DNA from: Bradyrhizobium sp. JYMT SZCCT0428
Lineage (GTDB): Bacteria; Pseudomonadota; Alphaproteobacteria; Rhizobiales; Xanthobacteraceae
Reading direction: 5' to 3'
Length of the DNA: 64,000 nucleotides
Assembly: GCF_018131075.1 (NCBI RefSeq)
Contig: NZ_JAFCLS010000026.1
Location: 1 to 64,000 of the forward strand
Shown here: positions 40,920 to 49,951 of the stretch, piece by piece
Layout of the letters: each line of letters starts with the position of its first letter
How positions within the stretch are numbered: position 1 is the stretch's first letter
Made by a program: the position numbers and the translations under genes
The notes under the pieces: model-generated
What the model saw: only the letters and a program-made list of their open reading frames with translations
Database searches by the model: none
Told to the model about the DNA's origin: nothing

Positions 40920-41999
40920 ATGTTACCCGAAGCCAAACTCGATATCCTGCTCGCCCATCACGCTTCGCTCGAGGCGGAGCTGCTCGCCCAATTGAGCTCG
41001 GAGAAATACGTCCAGATCACGCGCGAGCTCGCCGAGCTCAATCCGCTGATCGATGCCGTCAAGGCCTATCGCGCGGCGCGCGCCGAAATAACCGACACCG
41101 AAACGTTGCTGGCGGATTCCGCCGCCGATCCTGACATGCGCGGCATGGCGGAAGCCGAGCTCGAGACGCTGCAGACGCGTGTTGGCGAACTCGAGCAGAA
41201 GATCCGCGTCGCGCTGTTGCCGAAGGACGCGATGGACGACCGCAACGTGATGCTGGAAATCCGCGCCGGCACCGGCGGCGACGAGGCGTCACTGTTCGCC
41301 GGCGACCTGTTCCGGATGTATGAGCGTTTTGCCGCGCTGCAGGGCTGGAAGGTCGAAGTGATCTCCGCCAGCGAGGGCACCATGGGCGGCTACAAGGAAA
41401 TCATCGCCGAAGTGCAGGGCCGCGGCGCGTTCGCCAAACTGAAATTCGAGTCCGGCGCGCACCGCGTGCAGCGCGTGCCCGACACCGAAACGCAGGGCCG
41501 CATCCACACCTCGGCGGCAACCGTTGCGGTCTTGCCCGAGGTCGAGGATGTCGATGTCGACATCAAGAACGAGGACTTGCGGATCGAGACCATGCGCGCA
41601 CAGGGCGCCGGCGGCCAGCACGTCAACAAGACCGAATCCGCGATCCGCATCACCCACATCCCGACCGGCATCGTTGTCATGATGCAGGACAGCCGCTCGC
41701 AGCACAAGAACCGCGCCTCGGCGATGAACATCCTGCGCTCGCGCATCTACGACGCCGAACAGCAGCGCATCAATGCGACCCGCGCGGCCGACCGTCGCGA
41801 GAAAGTCGGCTCCGGTGACCGCTCCGAGCGCATCCGCACCTATAATTTCCCGCAAGGCCGCGTCACCGATCACCGCATCAACCTGACGCTCTATAAACTG
41901 CCGCAGGTGATCGCGGGCGAAGCGCTGGGTGAACTGATCGACGCGCTGACGACCGAGCATCAGGCCGCCCAACTCGCCGCCCAGGGCGCGGCGGCGTGA
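40920..41999 (+). CDS. prfA: Peptide chain release factor 1
   Basis: 359 residues. The GGQ tripeptide is at 231-233 (AQGAGGQHVNKTESAIRITH) and acts in peptidyl-tRNA hydrolysis. The tripeptide that reads UAA and UAG is PDT at 187-189 (RVPDTETQGRIHTSAATV), where E. coli has PAT; Pro and Thr are the conserved positions, and an acidic residue in the middle is common in alphaproteobacteria to my recollection. Length normal. It is followed by prmC, which methylates its GGQ glutamine, though a repeat lies between. Confidence 0.97.
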   Translation: MLPEAKLDILLAHHASLEAELLAQLSSEKYVQITRELAELNPLIDAVKAYRAARAEITDTETLLADSAADPDMRGMAEAELETLQTRVGELEQKIRVALLPKDAMDDRNVMLEIRAGTGGDEASLFAGDLFRMYERFAALQGWKVEVISASEGTMGGYKEIIAEVQGRGAFAKLKFESGAHRVQRVPDTETQGRIHTSAATVAVLPEVEDVDVDIKNEDLRIETMRAQGAGGQHVNKTESAIRITHIPTGIVVMMQDSRSQHKNRASAMNILRSRIYDAEQQRINATRAADRREKVGSGDRSERIRTYNFPQGRVTDHRINLTLYKLPQVIAGEALGELIDALTTEHQAAQLAAQGAAA

Positions 42000-42042
42000 G
42001 TGCCCTGCTCCGGCTCTTGCTGAGGCGTTCCTACAATCTCCT

Positions 42043-42192
42043 TGTCGTCCCTGCGAACGCAGGGACCCATAACCACCGGCGTTCGTTATTGCGCGAGATA
42101 TCAACACCCACCGCCCACATCGAGAGGCCGCGGCGCCGCGATGAGCGCAATTGCGCTCACGCTGGGGGTCCCCGCTTTCGCGGGGACGACGG
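42043..42192. repeat. Palindromic repeat, family B, prfA-prmC spacer
   Basis: A CGTCCCTGCGAACGCAGGGA hairpin at 42047-42066 and a variant GGTCCCCGCTTTCGCGGGGA at 42167-42186 enclose an 80-bp spacer. The second arm is close to the prmC start and could form in its leader. Confidence 0.85.
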
Positions 42193-42210
42193 ATGGCGCG
42201 AGGATACCGC

Positions 42211-43095
42211 ATGACGGATTCCTTCGCCGGACAAACCGTCGAGGCCGCGCGGCGCATACTCACCGCACGTTTCAAATCCGATGCGATCGAATCCAGCGAA
42301 CTCGATGCGCGGTTGCTGGTCGGCGCGGTGCTTGGCCTTGATCTCACCGGCCTGATCACGGCCGCGCAGCGGCAACTTACGGCAGACCAATCACTGCGGC
42401 TGGAAGATTTCGCGGAGCGTCGCCTGCGAGGCGAGCCGGTCGCGCGTATTGTCGGCCACAAGGAATTCTGGGGCCTGCCGCTAGAGCTCTCGGCTGCGAC
42501 GCTGGTGCCGCGGCCTGACACCGAGACGGTGGTCGAGCTGGCGCTGGAATTATTGCGTGCCGGCGGCGCGCTCGGCCGCAAATTGCGTATCGCCGACCTC
42601 GGCACCGGCTCCGGGGCGATCCTGCTGGCGTTGTTGTCGGAGCTGCCGAACGCGCACGGGTTCGGCACCGACATTTCGCCAGCCGCCCTGCAGACCGCCG
42701 ATACCAATGCCGCGTCGGCAGGGCTCTCTGATCGGACGACGTTCATCGGCTGCGATTACGCCTCCGGATTGACCGGGTCGTTCGACCTGATCGTGTCCAA
42801 CCCGCCCTATATCCGCTCGGCTGACATCGCCGGTCTCGCCATCGATGTCCGGGAATATGACCCGCTGGCGGCGCTCGATGGCGGCGCCGACGGACTGGAT
42901 GCCTACCGCGCGCTGATCCCCCAGGCCGCCCCCCTTCTGGCGCCGGGTGCGGCCCTGGTTGTGGAGGCCGGGGAGGGCCAAAGCGGGCAAATCCAGGCCT
43001 TGATGGCGGCGGCGGGGCTGATCCCGGCAGGCGCCCCCAAAGCCGATCTGGCGGGCATTCCGAGGGCGGTCGCGGGCGGCAAAATGCCCCGATAA
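42211..43095 (+). CDS. prmC: Peptide chain release factor N5-glutamine methyltransferase
   Basis: 294 residues from ATG 42211, which has CGAGGA 8 bases before it; an earlier ATG at 42193 is less convincing. PrmC methylates the glutamine of GGQ in RF1 and RF2. Motifs: VPRPDTETVVELAL (about 100), the SAM loop ADLGTGSGAILLAL and the catalytic NPPY in LIVSNPPYIRSADI. An N-terminal helical domain recognises the factor. It lies next to prfA as usual. The start region overlaps the family B repeat. Confidence 0.95.
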   Translation: MTDSFAGQTVEAARRILTARFKSDAIESSELDARLLVGAVLGLDLTGLITAAQRQLTADQSLRLEDFAERRLRGEPVARIVGHKEFWGLPLELSAATLVPRPDTETVVELALELLRAGGALGRKLRIADLGTGSGAILLALLSELPNAHGFGTDISPAALQTADTNAASAGLSDRTTFIGCDYASGLTGSFDLIVSNPPYIRSADIAGLAIDVREYDPLAALDGGADGLDAYRALIPQAAPLLAPGAALVVEAGEGQSGQIQALMAAAGLIPAGAPKADLAGIPRAVAGGKMPR

Positions 43096-43626
43096 GGCCC
43101 TATTGGAACGCAAAAAAACCGCTTGGAATATTGCCCGGGAGCGACTACGTTCCGGTCACAACATCGGTCCAGGGTTGCCGCCCCCGTAATAACGGGTGGG
43201 GGCCTGAGTTCTCGAAACGAGAGCCCGCCGAGTGAAAGGTTCCAAAACGCAGGTCCAATCGAGCGCAATAGCCTGAGCTGTGCTGCTCTCGACCGCAAAG
43301 CGAACGAAAGCCTGATATTGCGCTTGAATACCTACGCAAGAAACAGTCACGCAAAACAGTTACGTAGAGCCTGTGCTCCAGCGGCTGTTGAGCTTGTTTC
43401 GGTCGGGCGTGTTTCTGTTGGGCTGGTTTTGGCAGGCTAAGTAATTTGGTCCGGCTGGCTGTGAACGCCGGCGGTTGGGGAACGCGTCCTTGTTGAACGC
43501 GAGGGTTGGCGAAATCGACGTCATGAATTTGAACGACACCGTGAATCGGTGCGCACAGTCGTGTGCCCGGTCCGGTGAGGCTACGACGGCAACGGCATAA
43601 CTTCAGGGCTGGAATAAAGGCGAGAC
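43096..43626. promoter_or_regulatory. Leader / intergenic region before the DUF4167 gene
   Basis: 531 bp without a convincing gene. Frames on both strands lack ribosome sites. It holds a small hairpin GCACAGTCGTGC-like at 43551-43564 close to the DUF4167 start and a G/T-rich tract near 43390-43440. A long mRNA leader or a small RNA is possible, but I cannot name one. Confidence 0.35.
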
Positions 43627-44391
43627 ATGAGAAACGGTCAGAACAACAAGCGGATGCGTAACCGGAATAATAACAACAATAATAACAACAATAATAATAA
43701 CCGGCGCGGTCAAAACCCGATGACCCGGGTGTTCGAATCGAACGGACCCGACATCAAGATTCGCGGCACCGCCTCCCACGTAGCGGAGAAATACGTCCAG
43801 CTGGCGCGTGACGCGCGCTCATCCGGCGACCCGGTTGCGGCCGAGAATTACTACCAGCACGCCGAGCATTATTTCCGCCTGATCGCTGCCGCCCAGGAGC
43901 AATTCCGGCAGAACCAGCCGCAGCCGCGCACCGAAAACGAAATGCCGGCCGAGGAGCACGACGAAGAGGGCGAGAACTTCAACCATTTCGGCCAGGAGCC
44001 GGGCTTCGTGCCGCAGCAGCAACAGCCGTTTGTGCCCCGCGAGAACAATCAGCAGCGCGATTTCCAGCCGCGTGAGGGGCAACCCTTCCCGCGCGACCGC
44101 GACCAGCAGCCGCGCGAGCATCATCGCGAACAGCGCGAACATCGTCCGCAACCGCAATATCAGCCGCAGCCCCAGCCGCAGCCGGTGATTGCCGATACCG
44201 GCGGCGTCGACCGTCTGCCGTCTTTCATCACCGGGCCGCAGCCGCAGGTGAACGCCGCGCCGGGCGCCTTCGAAGGCAATGGCGGCGGTGAACGTTTCCC
44301 GCGCCGGCGCCGCCGGCCGCACGGCCCGCGTCCCGACAACGCAGCCGCCGCGCCGGTCCCGAGCGAAGATTTCAATCCGGGGAATGAGTAA
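43627..44391 (+). CDS. DUF4167 domain protein with poly-Asn run
   Basis: 254 residues. After MRNGQNNKRMRNRN comes a run of 12 Asn residues, coded by alternating AAT/AAC, then RRGQNP. The conserved DUF4167 core follows: PDIKIRGTASHVAEKYVQLARDARSSGDPVAAENYYQHAEHYFRLI (about 46-90). The remainder is disordered, rich in Gln, Pro, Arg and Glu. Members occur across Rhizobiales and probably bind RNA or act in stress, but the function is not known. A terminator follows directly. The Asn tract is a trinucleotide repeat that could change in length without shifting the frame. Confidence 0.88.
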   Translation: MRNGQNNKRMRNRNNNNNNNNNNNNRRGQNPMTRVFESNGPDIKIRGTASHVAEKYVQLARDARSSGDPVAAENYYQHAEHYFRLIAAAQEQFRQNQPQPRTENEMPAEEHDEEGENFNHFGQEPGFVPQQQQPFVPRENNQQRDFQPREGQPFPRDRDQQPREHHREQREHRPQPQYQPQPQPQPVIADTGGVDRLPSFITGPQPQVNAAPGAFEGNGGGERFPRRRRRPHGPRPDNAAAAPVPSEDFNPGNE

Positions 44392-44425
44392 CTAGCGCAC
44401 GCGTGAGCTGCGCACAGGCAGTTTC

Positions 44426-44462
44426 AAAGGGTGGGCATCGCGCAAGCATGCCCGCCCTTTTT
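44426..44462. terminator. Rho-independent terminator after the DUF4167 gene
   Basis: AAAGGGTGGGCAT - CGCGCAAGC - ATGCCCGCCC and then TTTTT: a 10-11-pair G+C-rich stem with a T-run on the plus strand. The minus-strand methyltransferase gene ends two bases away, and the A-run on the other arm makes the hairpin usable from that side too. Confidence 0.85.
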
Positions 44463-45205
44463 CATGCCCGCGTCGCCGTCGTCGACGATGGCACCAGCAC
44501 CGGCTGCAGCGACGGAATCAGCCGCGTGCGTTCGCGATGCGCGGGAATCGCACGGTAGACCTGCTTGGTCGCCTCCACGATGTGCACGCCGGCGAACGGC
44601 AGCGACAGCGCCGCACCGACGCGCTCCCACGCCATCGCCGAACGCAGGAACCAGCCTTTGCCGACCGGCGGAAGGAACAGCGCCTCGCCCCACGCCGTCG
44701 GCGTGAACCAGGTCTGCCGCAGCAATTGCGTGATCTGCGCGCGCGAATAGGGCCGGCCATGACCGAACGGCGTGTTATCCGTGCGGGTCCACACGCCGCG
44801 GCGATTGGGAATCACCGCAATCAGGCGCCCCGACGGCGCCAGCACACGCCACACCTCACGCAGCAAACGTTCCGGATCGTCGGACATTTCCAGCGCATGC
44901 ACCAGCAGGATGCGATCAACGGCAGCGTCCGGTAGCGGCATCGAGAATTCATCGATCAGGGTCGCCAGCGCCGGCCGCGCCGTCGGCCATTTCAATACGC
45001 CCTGCTGCGCCGGCATGAACGCGATGCAGCGTTCGGAATCTTCGCGAAACAGGCCGAGATAGGGCGTGGGATAACCCAACCCAAGCACGCGAAGCCCGTC
45101 CGCATCAGGCCATCGCGCCCGGATGCCGCGATTGATCAGCTGCCGCGCCACGATGCCGAGGCGGCGCGAATAGAAATCGCGGAGATCGATCACGTCGATG
45201 GTCAT
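44462..45205 (-). CDS. Class I SAM-dependent methyltransferase
   Basis: 247 residues. The SAM-binding start is LRVLGLGYPTPYLGLF (about 38-53), a variant of motif I. Motif II/III regions are VDRILLVHALEMSDDPERLLREVWRVLAPSGRLIAVIPNRRG, typical of methyltransferase type 11. The C-terminus contains WGEALFLPPVGKGWFLRSAMAWERVG. The substrate is unknown. The gene faces the DUF4167 gene tail to tail across a shared terminator and is divergent from gloB by about 210 bp. Confidence 0.82.
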   Translation of the reverse strand: MTIDVIDLRDFYSRRLGIVARQLINRGIRARWPDADGLRVLGLGYPTPYLGLFREDSERCIAFMPAQQGVLKWPTARPALATLIDEFSMPLPDAAVDRILLVHALEMSDDPERLLREVWRVLAPSGRLIAVIPNRRGVWTRTDNTPFGHGRPYSRAQITQLLRQTWFTPTAWGEALFLPPVGKGWFLRSAMAWERVGAALSLPFAGVHIVEATKQVYRAIPAHRERTRLIPSLQPVLVPSSTTATRA

Positions 45206-45414
45206 GAGTTCAATCTATCACGCCGCTGTTCCCCGCGGGGTGCGGAAATTTGCATTGCCGCAGGAGCGTTAACGCCATATTTCCTGCCCATATGTGGCGT
45301 GTTAGAGCTTGATCGGGAAAGGCGCGCCCCGTACTTCGATGGCGGGGCGGGCCCCGGTTTTCCGAAGAAATCATGCTCAGGCAAGAAATCACTCATACTG
45401 TTCGTGGAGATACC

Positions 45415-46182
45415 ATGGCTTCGGAAATTCGCACCTTTACCTGCCTCAACGACAATTTCGGCTATCTGATCCACGATCCCGCGACCAAAGCGACCGCCTC
45501 GATCGACGCGCCGGAAGCCGGCCCCATCCTCAAGGCGCTGGAGCGCGAAGGCTGGACGCTGACGGATATTCTGATCACCCATCACCACCACGACCATGTC
45601 GGCGGCGTCGCCGAGCTGAAGCATAAGTACAATTGCCGCGTCGTCGCCCCGCACGACAAATCCGCCGCGATCGCCAATGTCGATCTGCGCGCCGCCCATG
45701 GCGACGTCATCAAGGTCGGCAGCCTCCTGGTGCGCGTGCTGGAAACGCCCGGCCACACGCTCGACCACATCTCCTATGTGTTCGACAGCGAAAAAGCGCT
45801 GTTCGCCGCCGACACGCTGTTCTCGATCGGATGCGGCCGGGTGTTCGAAGGCGACTATCCCATGATGTGGGATTCGCTGCTGAAGCTGCGCGCGCTGCCG
45901 GATGATTTCAAACTGTATTGCGGCCACGAATATACCGCCTCCAACGTCAAATTCGCGCTCACGGTCGAGCCCGACAATGCCGCGCTGGTCGCGCGTGCCG
46001 CGGAAGTCACGAAGTTGCGCGCGGAGAATAAGCCGACCATTCCGGTACTGCTCGGCGAGGAGAAGAAGGCCAACGTATTCCTGCGCGCCGACGAGCCGTC
46101 GGTCGCCGCCAAGCTGCACATGAAGGGCGCCAACGCCGCCGACGTGTTCGGCGAATTGCGCGAACGCAAGAACAAGTCCTGA
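45415..46182 (+). CDS. gloB: Hydroxyacylglutathione hydrolase (glyoxalase II)
   Basis: 255 residues from ATG 45415, preceded by GTGGAG. The metallo-beta-lactamase zinc motif THHHHDHVGG is at 55-64 (H56, H58, D60, H61), followed by GHTLDHISYV, ADTLFSIGCGRVFEG and YCGHEYTASNVKFAL. It hydrolyses S-lactoylglutathione to lactate, the second step of methylglyoxal detoxification. The C-terminal substrate helix pair has the conserved KLRAENKPTIPVLLGEEK. The stop overlaps the next start by one base (TGATG), so it is coupled with the cupin gene. Confidence 0.95.
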   Translation: MASEIRTFTCLNDNFGYLIHDPATKATASIDAPEAGPILKALEREGWTLTDILITHHHHDHVGGVAELKHKYNCRVVAPHDKSAAIANVDLRAAHGDVIKVGSLLVRVLETPGHTLDHISYVFDSEKALFAADTLFSIGCGRVFEGDYPMMWDSLLKLRALPDDFKLYCGHEYTASNVKFALTVEPDNAALVARAAEVTKLRAENKPTIPVLLGEEKKANVFLRADEPSVAAKLHMKGANAADVFGELRERKNKS

Positions 46183-46628
46183 TGACGCTCCCGGCAATTA
46201 CTGCCGAGACAAGTGCCGCCGAGATCATCGCGCGGCTCGAGCTGAAGCCGCATCCGGAGGGTGGGCATTATCGCGAGACGTTTCGTGATTCCCGCACCGA
46301 TGCGAACGGCCGCTCGCGGTCCACCGCGATCTATTTCCTGCTGGCGCGCGGCGAGCGCTCGCACTGGCATCGCATCGATGCCGTCGAGGTCTGGCATTAC
46401 TACGCCGGCAGCGCGCTGACGTTGAAAATCGCCGACGATGACGGGCAATGGAGTTTCAGGCTCGGCCCGAACCTCGCCGCCGGCGAGCAGCCGCAGGCGA
46501 CCGTGCCTCCCGACACCTGGCAGGCCGCCGAGAGCACCGGCGACTGGACATTGGTCGGCTGCACCGTGGCGCCGGGATTCGATTTTGCGACATTCGAGAT
46601 GGCGCCGAAGGATTGGGAGCCTTCGTAG
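46182..46628 (+). CDS. Cupin family protein (DUF985)
   Basis: A 148-residue single-domain cupin: LELKPHPEGGHYRETFRDSR, STAIYFLLARGERSHWHRIDAVEVWHYYAGSALTL and GEQPQATVPPDTWQAAESTGDWTLVGCTVAPGFDFATFEMA. These are the DUF985 signatures; the H-W-H-R and E residues can hold a metal. Members are small sugar-isomerase-like or unknown enzymes. It overlaps the end of gloB by one base, a common pairing. A family D repeat starts at its stop codon. Confidence 0.9.
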   Translation: MTLPAITAETSAAEIIARLELKPHPEGGHYRETFRDSRTDANGRSRSTAIYFLLARGERSHWHRIDAVEVWHYYAGSALTLKIADDDGQWSFRLGPNLAAGEQPQATVPPDTWQAAESTGDWTLVGCTVAPGFDFATFEMAPKDWEPS

Positions 46629-46746
46629 GATGGGTGGAGCCAACGGGTCGCGCGAATGCGCGCCCGATGACAGGCTCCGCGATACCCATCAATTGCATCC
46701 GTGCGGTGAGATGATGGGTATCGCTGCGCTCCACCCATCCTACGGT
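46625..46746. repeat. Palindromic repeat, family D (GTAGGATGGGTGGAGC)
   Basis: The left arm GTAGGATGGGTGGAGC and right arm GCTCCACCCATCCTAC are reverse complements. An inner pair GATACCCATC / GATGGGTATC encloses the loop. A second member is at 63464-63549. The stop codon of the EamA-type gene (TAG, 46740-46742) is formed by the repeat. Confidence 0.9.
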
Positions 46747-47615
46747 CTTTTTCTCCACACCATATCCTTGGCCGCGATCAGGCCGCCGCCGGCGATCAGG
46801 ATTGCGGCAATCGCGATCGTGGCGCTCGCCGTGGCATAGCCTGCGAGGATCAGGAACGCGGTCGAGAGCAATGGCGTCGCGTAAGACGCCGCGCCGAGCA
46901 CACGGATGTCGCCGCGCTTCATGCCGATGTCCCAGGTAAAGAACGCAGCGCCGACCGGACCGACGCCGAGTGCGATAATGGCAAGCCATTGCCCTGACGT
47001 TGCAGGCCAGACCGTGGTCTCGACCAGGCCATGGACGAGGGCCGCGAGCAGCGCGGTGGCGAGGCAAAAGCCTGCCACCGCGTCGGTCGGCACCGCCTTG
47101 AGCTTGCGCGACATCACCGAATAGGCCGCCCACACGAAGGCCGCGACGAAGGCCGCCGCCAGTCCCGGAATCTGGGCCGGCGCAAAACCGCCGCCGCTAT
47201 TGCCTGACAACAGCAACACCGTGCCGGCAAGACCGAGCAGCGCGCCGATGATGTGATGCGCCGCCAGCCGCTCGCCCGGCAGCAGCGAGGAGAACAGCAC
47301 GATCAAAAGCGGCCAGAGATAATTGATGAGCCCGGCTTCGGCCGGTGGCGCAAAGCGCAGCGCCAGGAAATACAGCGCGTGATAGCCGAACAGCCCGCCG
47401 ACGCCGACCACCCACGCGGTCGGCGATTGCCGTAACGCGGCGAAGGCCGCGGGCCGCCAGATGAAGCTGATGAAAGCGACCGCCGCCCCGATCGCGAACG
47501 TCATCGCCGCGAGCTGAAACGCCGGAATTTTTCCGGTCGCAACCGTCAGGACCGACAGCAGCGACCACATCATGATCGCGGTCAGTCCGATAAGTGTGGC
47601 GGTACGGGGAGTCAT
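46740..47615 (-). CDS. EamA family transporter (aromatic amino acid exporter-like)
   Basis: 291 residues, ten hydrophobic helices in the DMT pattern, starting MTPRTATLIGLTAIMMWSLLSVLTVATGKIP, which resembles the YddG branch of EamA transporters. GLFGYHALYFLALRFAPPAEAGLINYLWPLLIVLFS is the conserved EamA stretch. The usual function is export of aromatic or other amino acids; this is inferred. The final codon and stop derive from a family D repeat. Convergent with the cupin gene. Confidence 0.87.
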   Translation of the reverse strand: MTPRTATLIGLTAIMMWSLLSVLTVATGKIPAFQLAAMTFAIGAAVAFISFIWRPAAFAALRQSPTAWVVGVGGLFGYHALYFLALRFAPPAEAGLINYLWPLLIVLFSSLLPGERLAAHHIIGALLGLAGTVLLLSGNSGGGFAPAQIPGLAAAFVAAFVWAAYSVMSRKLKAVPTDAVAGFCLATALLAALVHGLVETTVWPATSGQWLAIIALGVGPVGAAFFTWDIGMKRGDIRVLGAASYATPLLSTAFLILAGYATASATIAIAAILIAGGGLIAAKDMVWRKRP

Positions 47616-47635
47616 CTTGGCCGGTGCGAGATTTT

Positions 47636-47722
47636 TCCGTCATGGCCGGGCTTGTCCCGGCCATCCACGTTTTTCTAACGTCGTTGTAAAGACGTGGATG
47701 CCCGGCACAAGGCCGGGCATGA
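47636..47722. repeat. Palindromic repeat, family C (GTCATGGCCGGGCTTGTCCC)
   Basis: GTCATGGCCGGGCTTGTCCC-GGCCATCCACGT on the left and ACGTGGATGCCCGGCACAAG-GCCGGGCATGAC on the right, each with its own hairpin. The same unit appears at 50896-50974. Located upstream of the EamA gene. Confidence 0.9.
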
Positions 47723-47750
47723 CGACTTCTTGATATGTTGTGGCTGCGGG

Positions 47751-47815
47751 CGACCGAGCCCGGAATCGCGAGATTCCGGGTCCACGCGTTACCGCGTGTC
47801 CCGGAATGACTACGT
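47751..47815. repeat. Palindromic repeat related to family F
   Basis: Contains GGAATCGCGAGATTCC, ACGCGTTACCGCGT and CCCGGAATGAC, matching parts of 33751-33862. It ends four bases before the phbB stop. Confidence 0.8.
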
Positions 47816-47819
47816 CACA

Positions 47820-48545
47820 TCACACCATGTATTGCCCGCCGTTGATCGTCAGCGTCGAGCCGGTGATGGCGCCGGCCTCGTCGGCGGCGAGGAAGACCAC
47901 CGCGCGGGCGATTTCTTCAGGCTCGCCGAGGCGATTGACCGGGATCAGCGGCAGGATGCTCTTCTCCAGCACGTCCTTGGGCACCGCCTGCACCATTTCG
48001 GTGTTGATGTAGCCGGGGCAGATCGCGTTCACGGTGATGCCGCCCTTGGCGTTCTCCAGCGCCAGCGCCTTGGTGAAGCCGATGTCGCCGGCCTTGGCCG
48101 CCGAGTAATTGACCTGGCCGAACTGTCCCTTCTGGCCGTTGATCGAGGAGATGTTGATGACGCGGCCGAATTTGCGGGCGCGCATGCCCTCGATCACCTG
48201 ACGGGTCATGTTGAACAGCGAGCCGAGATTGGTGTTGATGACCGCGTTCCACTGATCGAGCGTCATCTTGTGGAAGGCGCCGTCCTTGGTGATGCCGGCA
48301 TTGTTGATCAGCACGTCGACCGGGCCGAGATCGGCCTCGACTTTCTTGACGCCGTCAGCGCAAGCGTCGAACGAGCTGACGTCCCATTTGTAAACGGGAA
48401 TGCCGGTCTCCGATTTGAATTTCTCCGCCGCGGCGTCATTGCCGGCATAGCTCGCCGCAACCTTGTAGCCCGCTGCCTTCAGCGATTTGCTGATCGCAGC
48501 ACCAATGCCCCTCGTGCCCCCCGTAACCAATGCAACACGTGCCAT
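47820..48545 (-). CDS. phbB: Acetoacetyl-CoA reductase (PHB synthesis)
   Basis: 241 residues, SDR fold: VTGGTRGIG at 7-15, NNAGITKDG (NAG motif), ISSINGQKGQFGQVNYSAAKAG with catalytic Ser, Tyr and Lys. This is the NADPH-dependent reductase that makes (R)-3-hydroxybutyryl-CoA from acetoacetyl-CoA. PKDVLEKSILPLIPVNRLGEPEEIARAV is the usual C-terminal signature. It is next to phbA on the same strand (221 bp spacer) and near phaR. Confidence 0.95.
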   Translation of the reverse strand: MARVALVTGGTRGIGAAISKSLKAAGYKVAASYAGNDAAAEKFKSETGIPVYKWDVSSFDACADGVKKVEADLGPVDVLINNAGITKDGAFHKMTLDQWNAVINTNLGSLFNMTRQVIEGMRARKFGRVINISSINGQKGQFGQVNYSAAKAGDIGFTKALALENAKGGITVNAICPGYINTEMVQAVPKDVLEKSILPLIPVNRLGEPEEIARAVVFLAADEAGAITGSTLTINGGQYMV

Positions 48546-48656
48546 GCGTAGTCCTCCTTGGTGGTCTTTTTACGAGCCGGAATTGTCCCGGTCTTTGACG
48601 AAGCCTGCTCTTCAAAGTGCGGCGCGTTTTCTCACTCGATAACGCACCAGAGATGA

Positions 48657-48683
48657 AAATGCCCGGCGCAAGACCGGGCATTT
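48657..48683 (-). terminator. Terminator after phbA
   Basis: AAATGCCCGG - CGCAAGA - CCGGGCATTT, a nearly perfect 10-bp stem. On the minus strand the T-run (TTTTCATC) follows, so it would end phbA transcription and give phbB its own promoter. Confidence 0.7.
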
Positions 48684-48766
48684 CAGTTTTATCGATTTGA
48701 GCCGTGGTTGACAGATGAACTTTTCATCAACAACGCATCCTGTCTGCCTTTAGTTCAGTCGCGAGT

Positions 48767-49951
48767 TCAGTCGCGTGCAATGCACATCGCGATGCCCATG
48801 CCGCCACCGATGCACAGCGTGGCGAGGCCTTTCTTGGCATCGCGCTTCTGCATTTCGTGCAGCAGCGTCACCAGCACGCGGGCGCCGGAAGCGCCGACGG
48901 GATGGCCGATCGCGATCGCACCGCCATTGACGTTAACCTTGGAGGTATCCCAGCCGAGGTCCTTGTTGACCGCGCAAGCCTGCGCCGCGAACGCCTCGTT
49001 GGCCTCGATCAGGTCCAGATCGGCGATGTTCCAGCCGGCCTTCTTCAGCGCGGCGCGCGAAGCCGGGATCGGTCCGGTGCCCATAATCTTGGGATCGACG
49101 CCAGCCTGGCCCCAGGACGCGATGCGGCCGAGGATCTTCTTGCCTTCCTTGGCGGCCTGCTTGGCGGTCATCAGCACCACCACGCCGGCGCCGTCATTGA
49201 TGCCGGAGGCGCTGCCTGCGGTGACGGTGCCGTCCTTCTCAAAGGCGGGTTTCAGCTTGGCCATCGCGTCGACGGTGGCGCCATGGCGCGGATATTCATC
49301 GGCGCTGACGATGATGTCGCCCTTGCGGGACTTGATGGTGACGGGGACGATCTCGTCGTTGAACTTGCCGGCCTTCTGCGCCGCCTCGGCCTTGTTCTGC
49401 GAATGAACCGCGAACTCGTCCTGCTGCGCGCGGGTGATCTGGTACTGCCGCGCGACGTTCTCGGCGGTGTTGCCCATGTGGTAGCCGTTGAAGGCATCCC
49501 ACAGGCCGTCCTTGATCATGGTGTCGACCAGCTCGAGGCCGCCCATCTTGACGCCGCCGCGCAGATATTGCGCGTGCGGGGCCATGCTCATGGATTCCTG
49601 GCCGCCGGCGACGACGATTTCCGAATCGCCGTTGAGCAGCGCCTGATAGCCGAGCGCGACGGTGCGCAGGCCCGAGCCGCAAAGCTGGTTGACGCCCCAG
49701 GCCGGGCTTTCCACCGGGATGCCGGCCGCGATCGAGGCCTGGCGGGCGGGATTCTGGCCCTGCGCCGCGGTCAGGATCTGACCCATGATGACTTCGGACA
49801 CGCGGCCCGGCTCGATGCCAGCCCGCTCCAGCGCGGCCTTGATGGCGATGGCGCCAAGATCATGGGCCGGGGTGGTGGCGAACGCGCCGTTGAAGCTGCC
49901 GACCGGGGTGCGGGCGGCGCTGACGATGACGACATCGTCTGACATGGACAT
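48767..49951 (-). CDS. phbA: Acetyl-CoA acetyltransferase (beta-ketothiolase)
   Basis: 394 residues, thiolase fold. Acylation Cys in NQLCGSGLRTVALG (about 90), the GGQESMSMAPHA stretch, the His in NVNGGAIAIGHPVGASGARVL and the second Cys in LATLCIGGGMGIAM are all present. It condenses two acetyl-CoA to acetoacetyl-CoA, the first PHB step, and can run in reverse. Normal length. It is divergent from phaR across a 300-bp regulatory region. Confidence 0.96.
   Translation of the reverse strand: MSMSDDVVIVSAARTPVGSFNGAFATTPAHDLGAIAIKAALERAGIEPGRVSEVIMGQILTAAQGQNPARQASIAAGIPVESPAWGVNQLCGSGLRTVALGYQALLNGDSEIVVAGGQESMSMAPHAQYLRGGVKMGGLELVDTMIKDGLWDAFNGYHMGNTAENVARQYQITRAQQDEFAVHSQNKAEAAQKAGKFNDEIVPVTIKSRKGDIIVSADEYPRHGATVDAMAKLKPAFEKDGTVTAGSASGINDGAGVVVLMTAKQAAKEGKKILGRIASWGQAGVDPKIMGTGPIPASRAALKKAGWNIADLDLIEANEAFAAQACAVNKDLGWDTSKVNVNGGAIAIGHPVGASGARVLVTLLHEMQKRDAKKGLATLCIGGGMGIAMCIARD

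Noticed and set aside
43123..43440. Frame between prmC and the DUF4167 gene
   Set aside because: No ribosome site and no plausible protein pattern.
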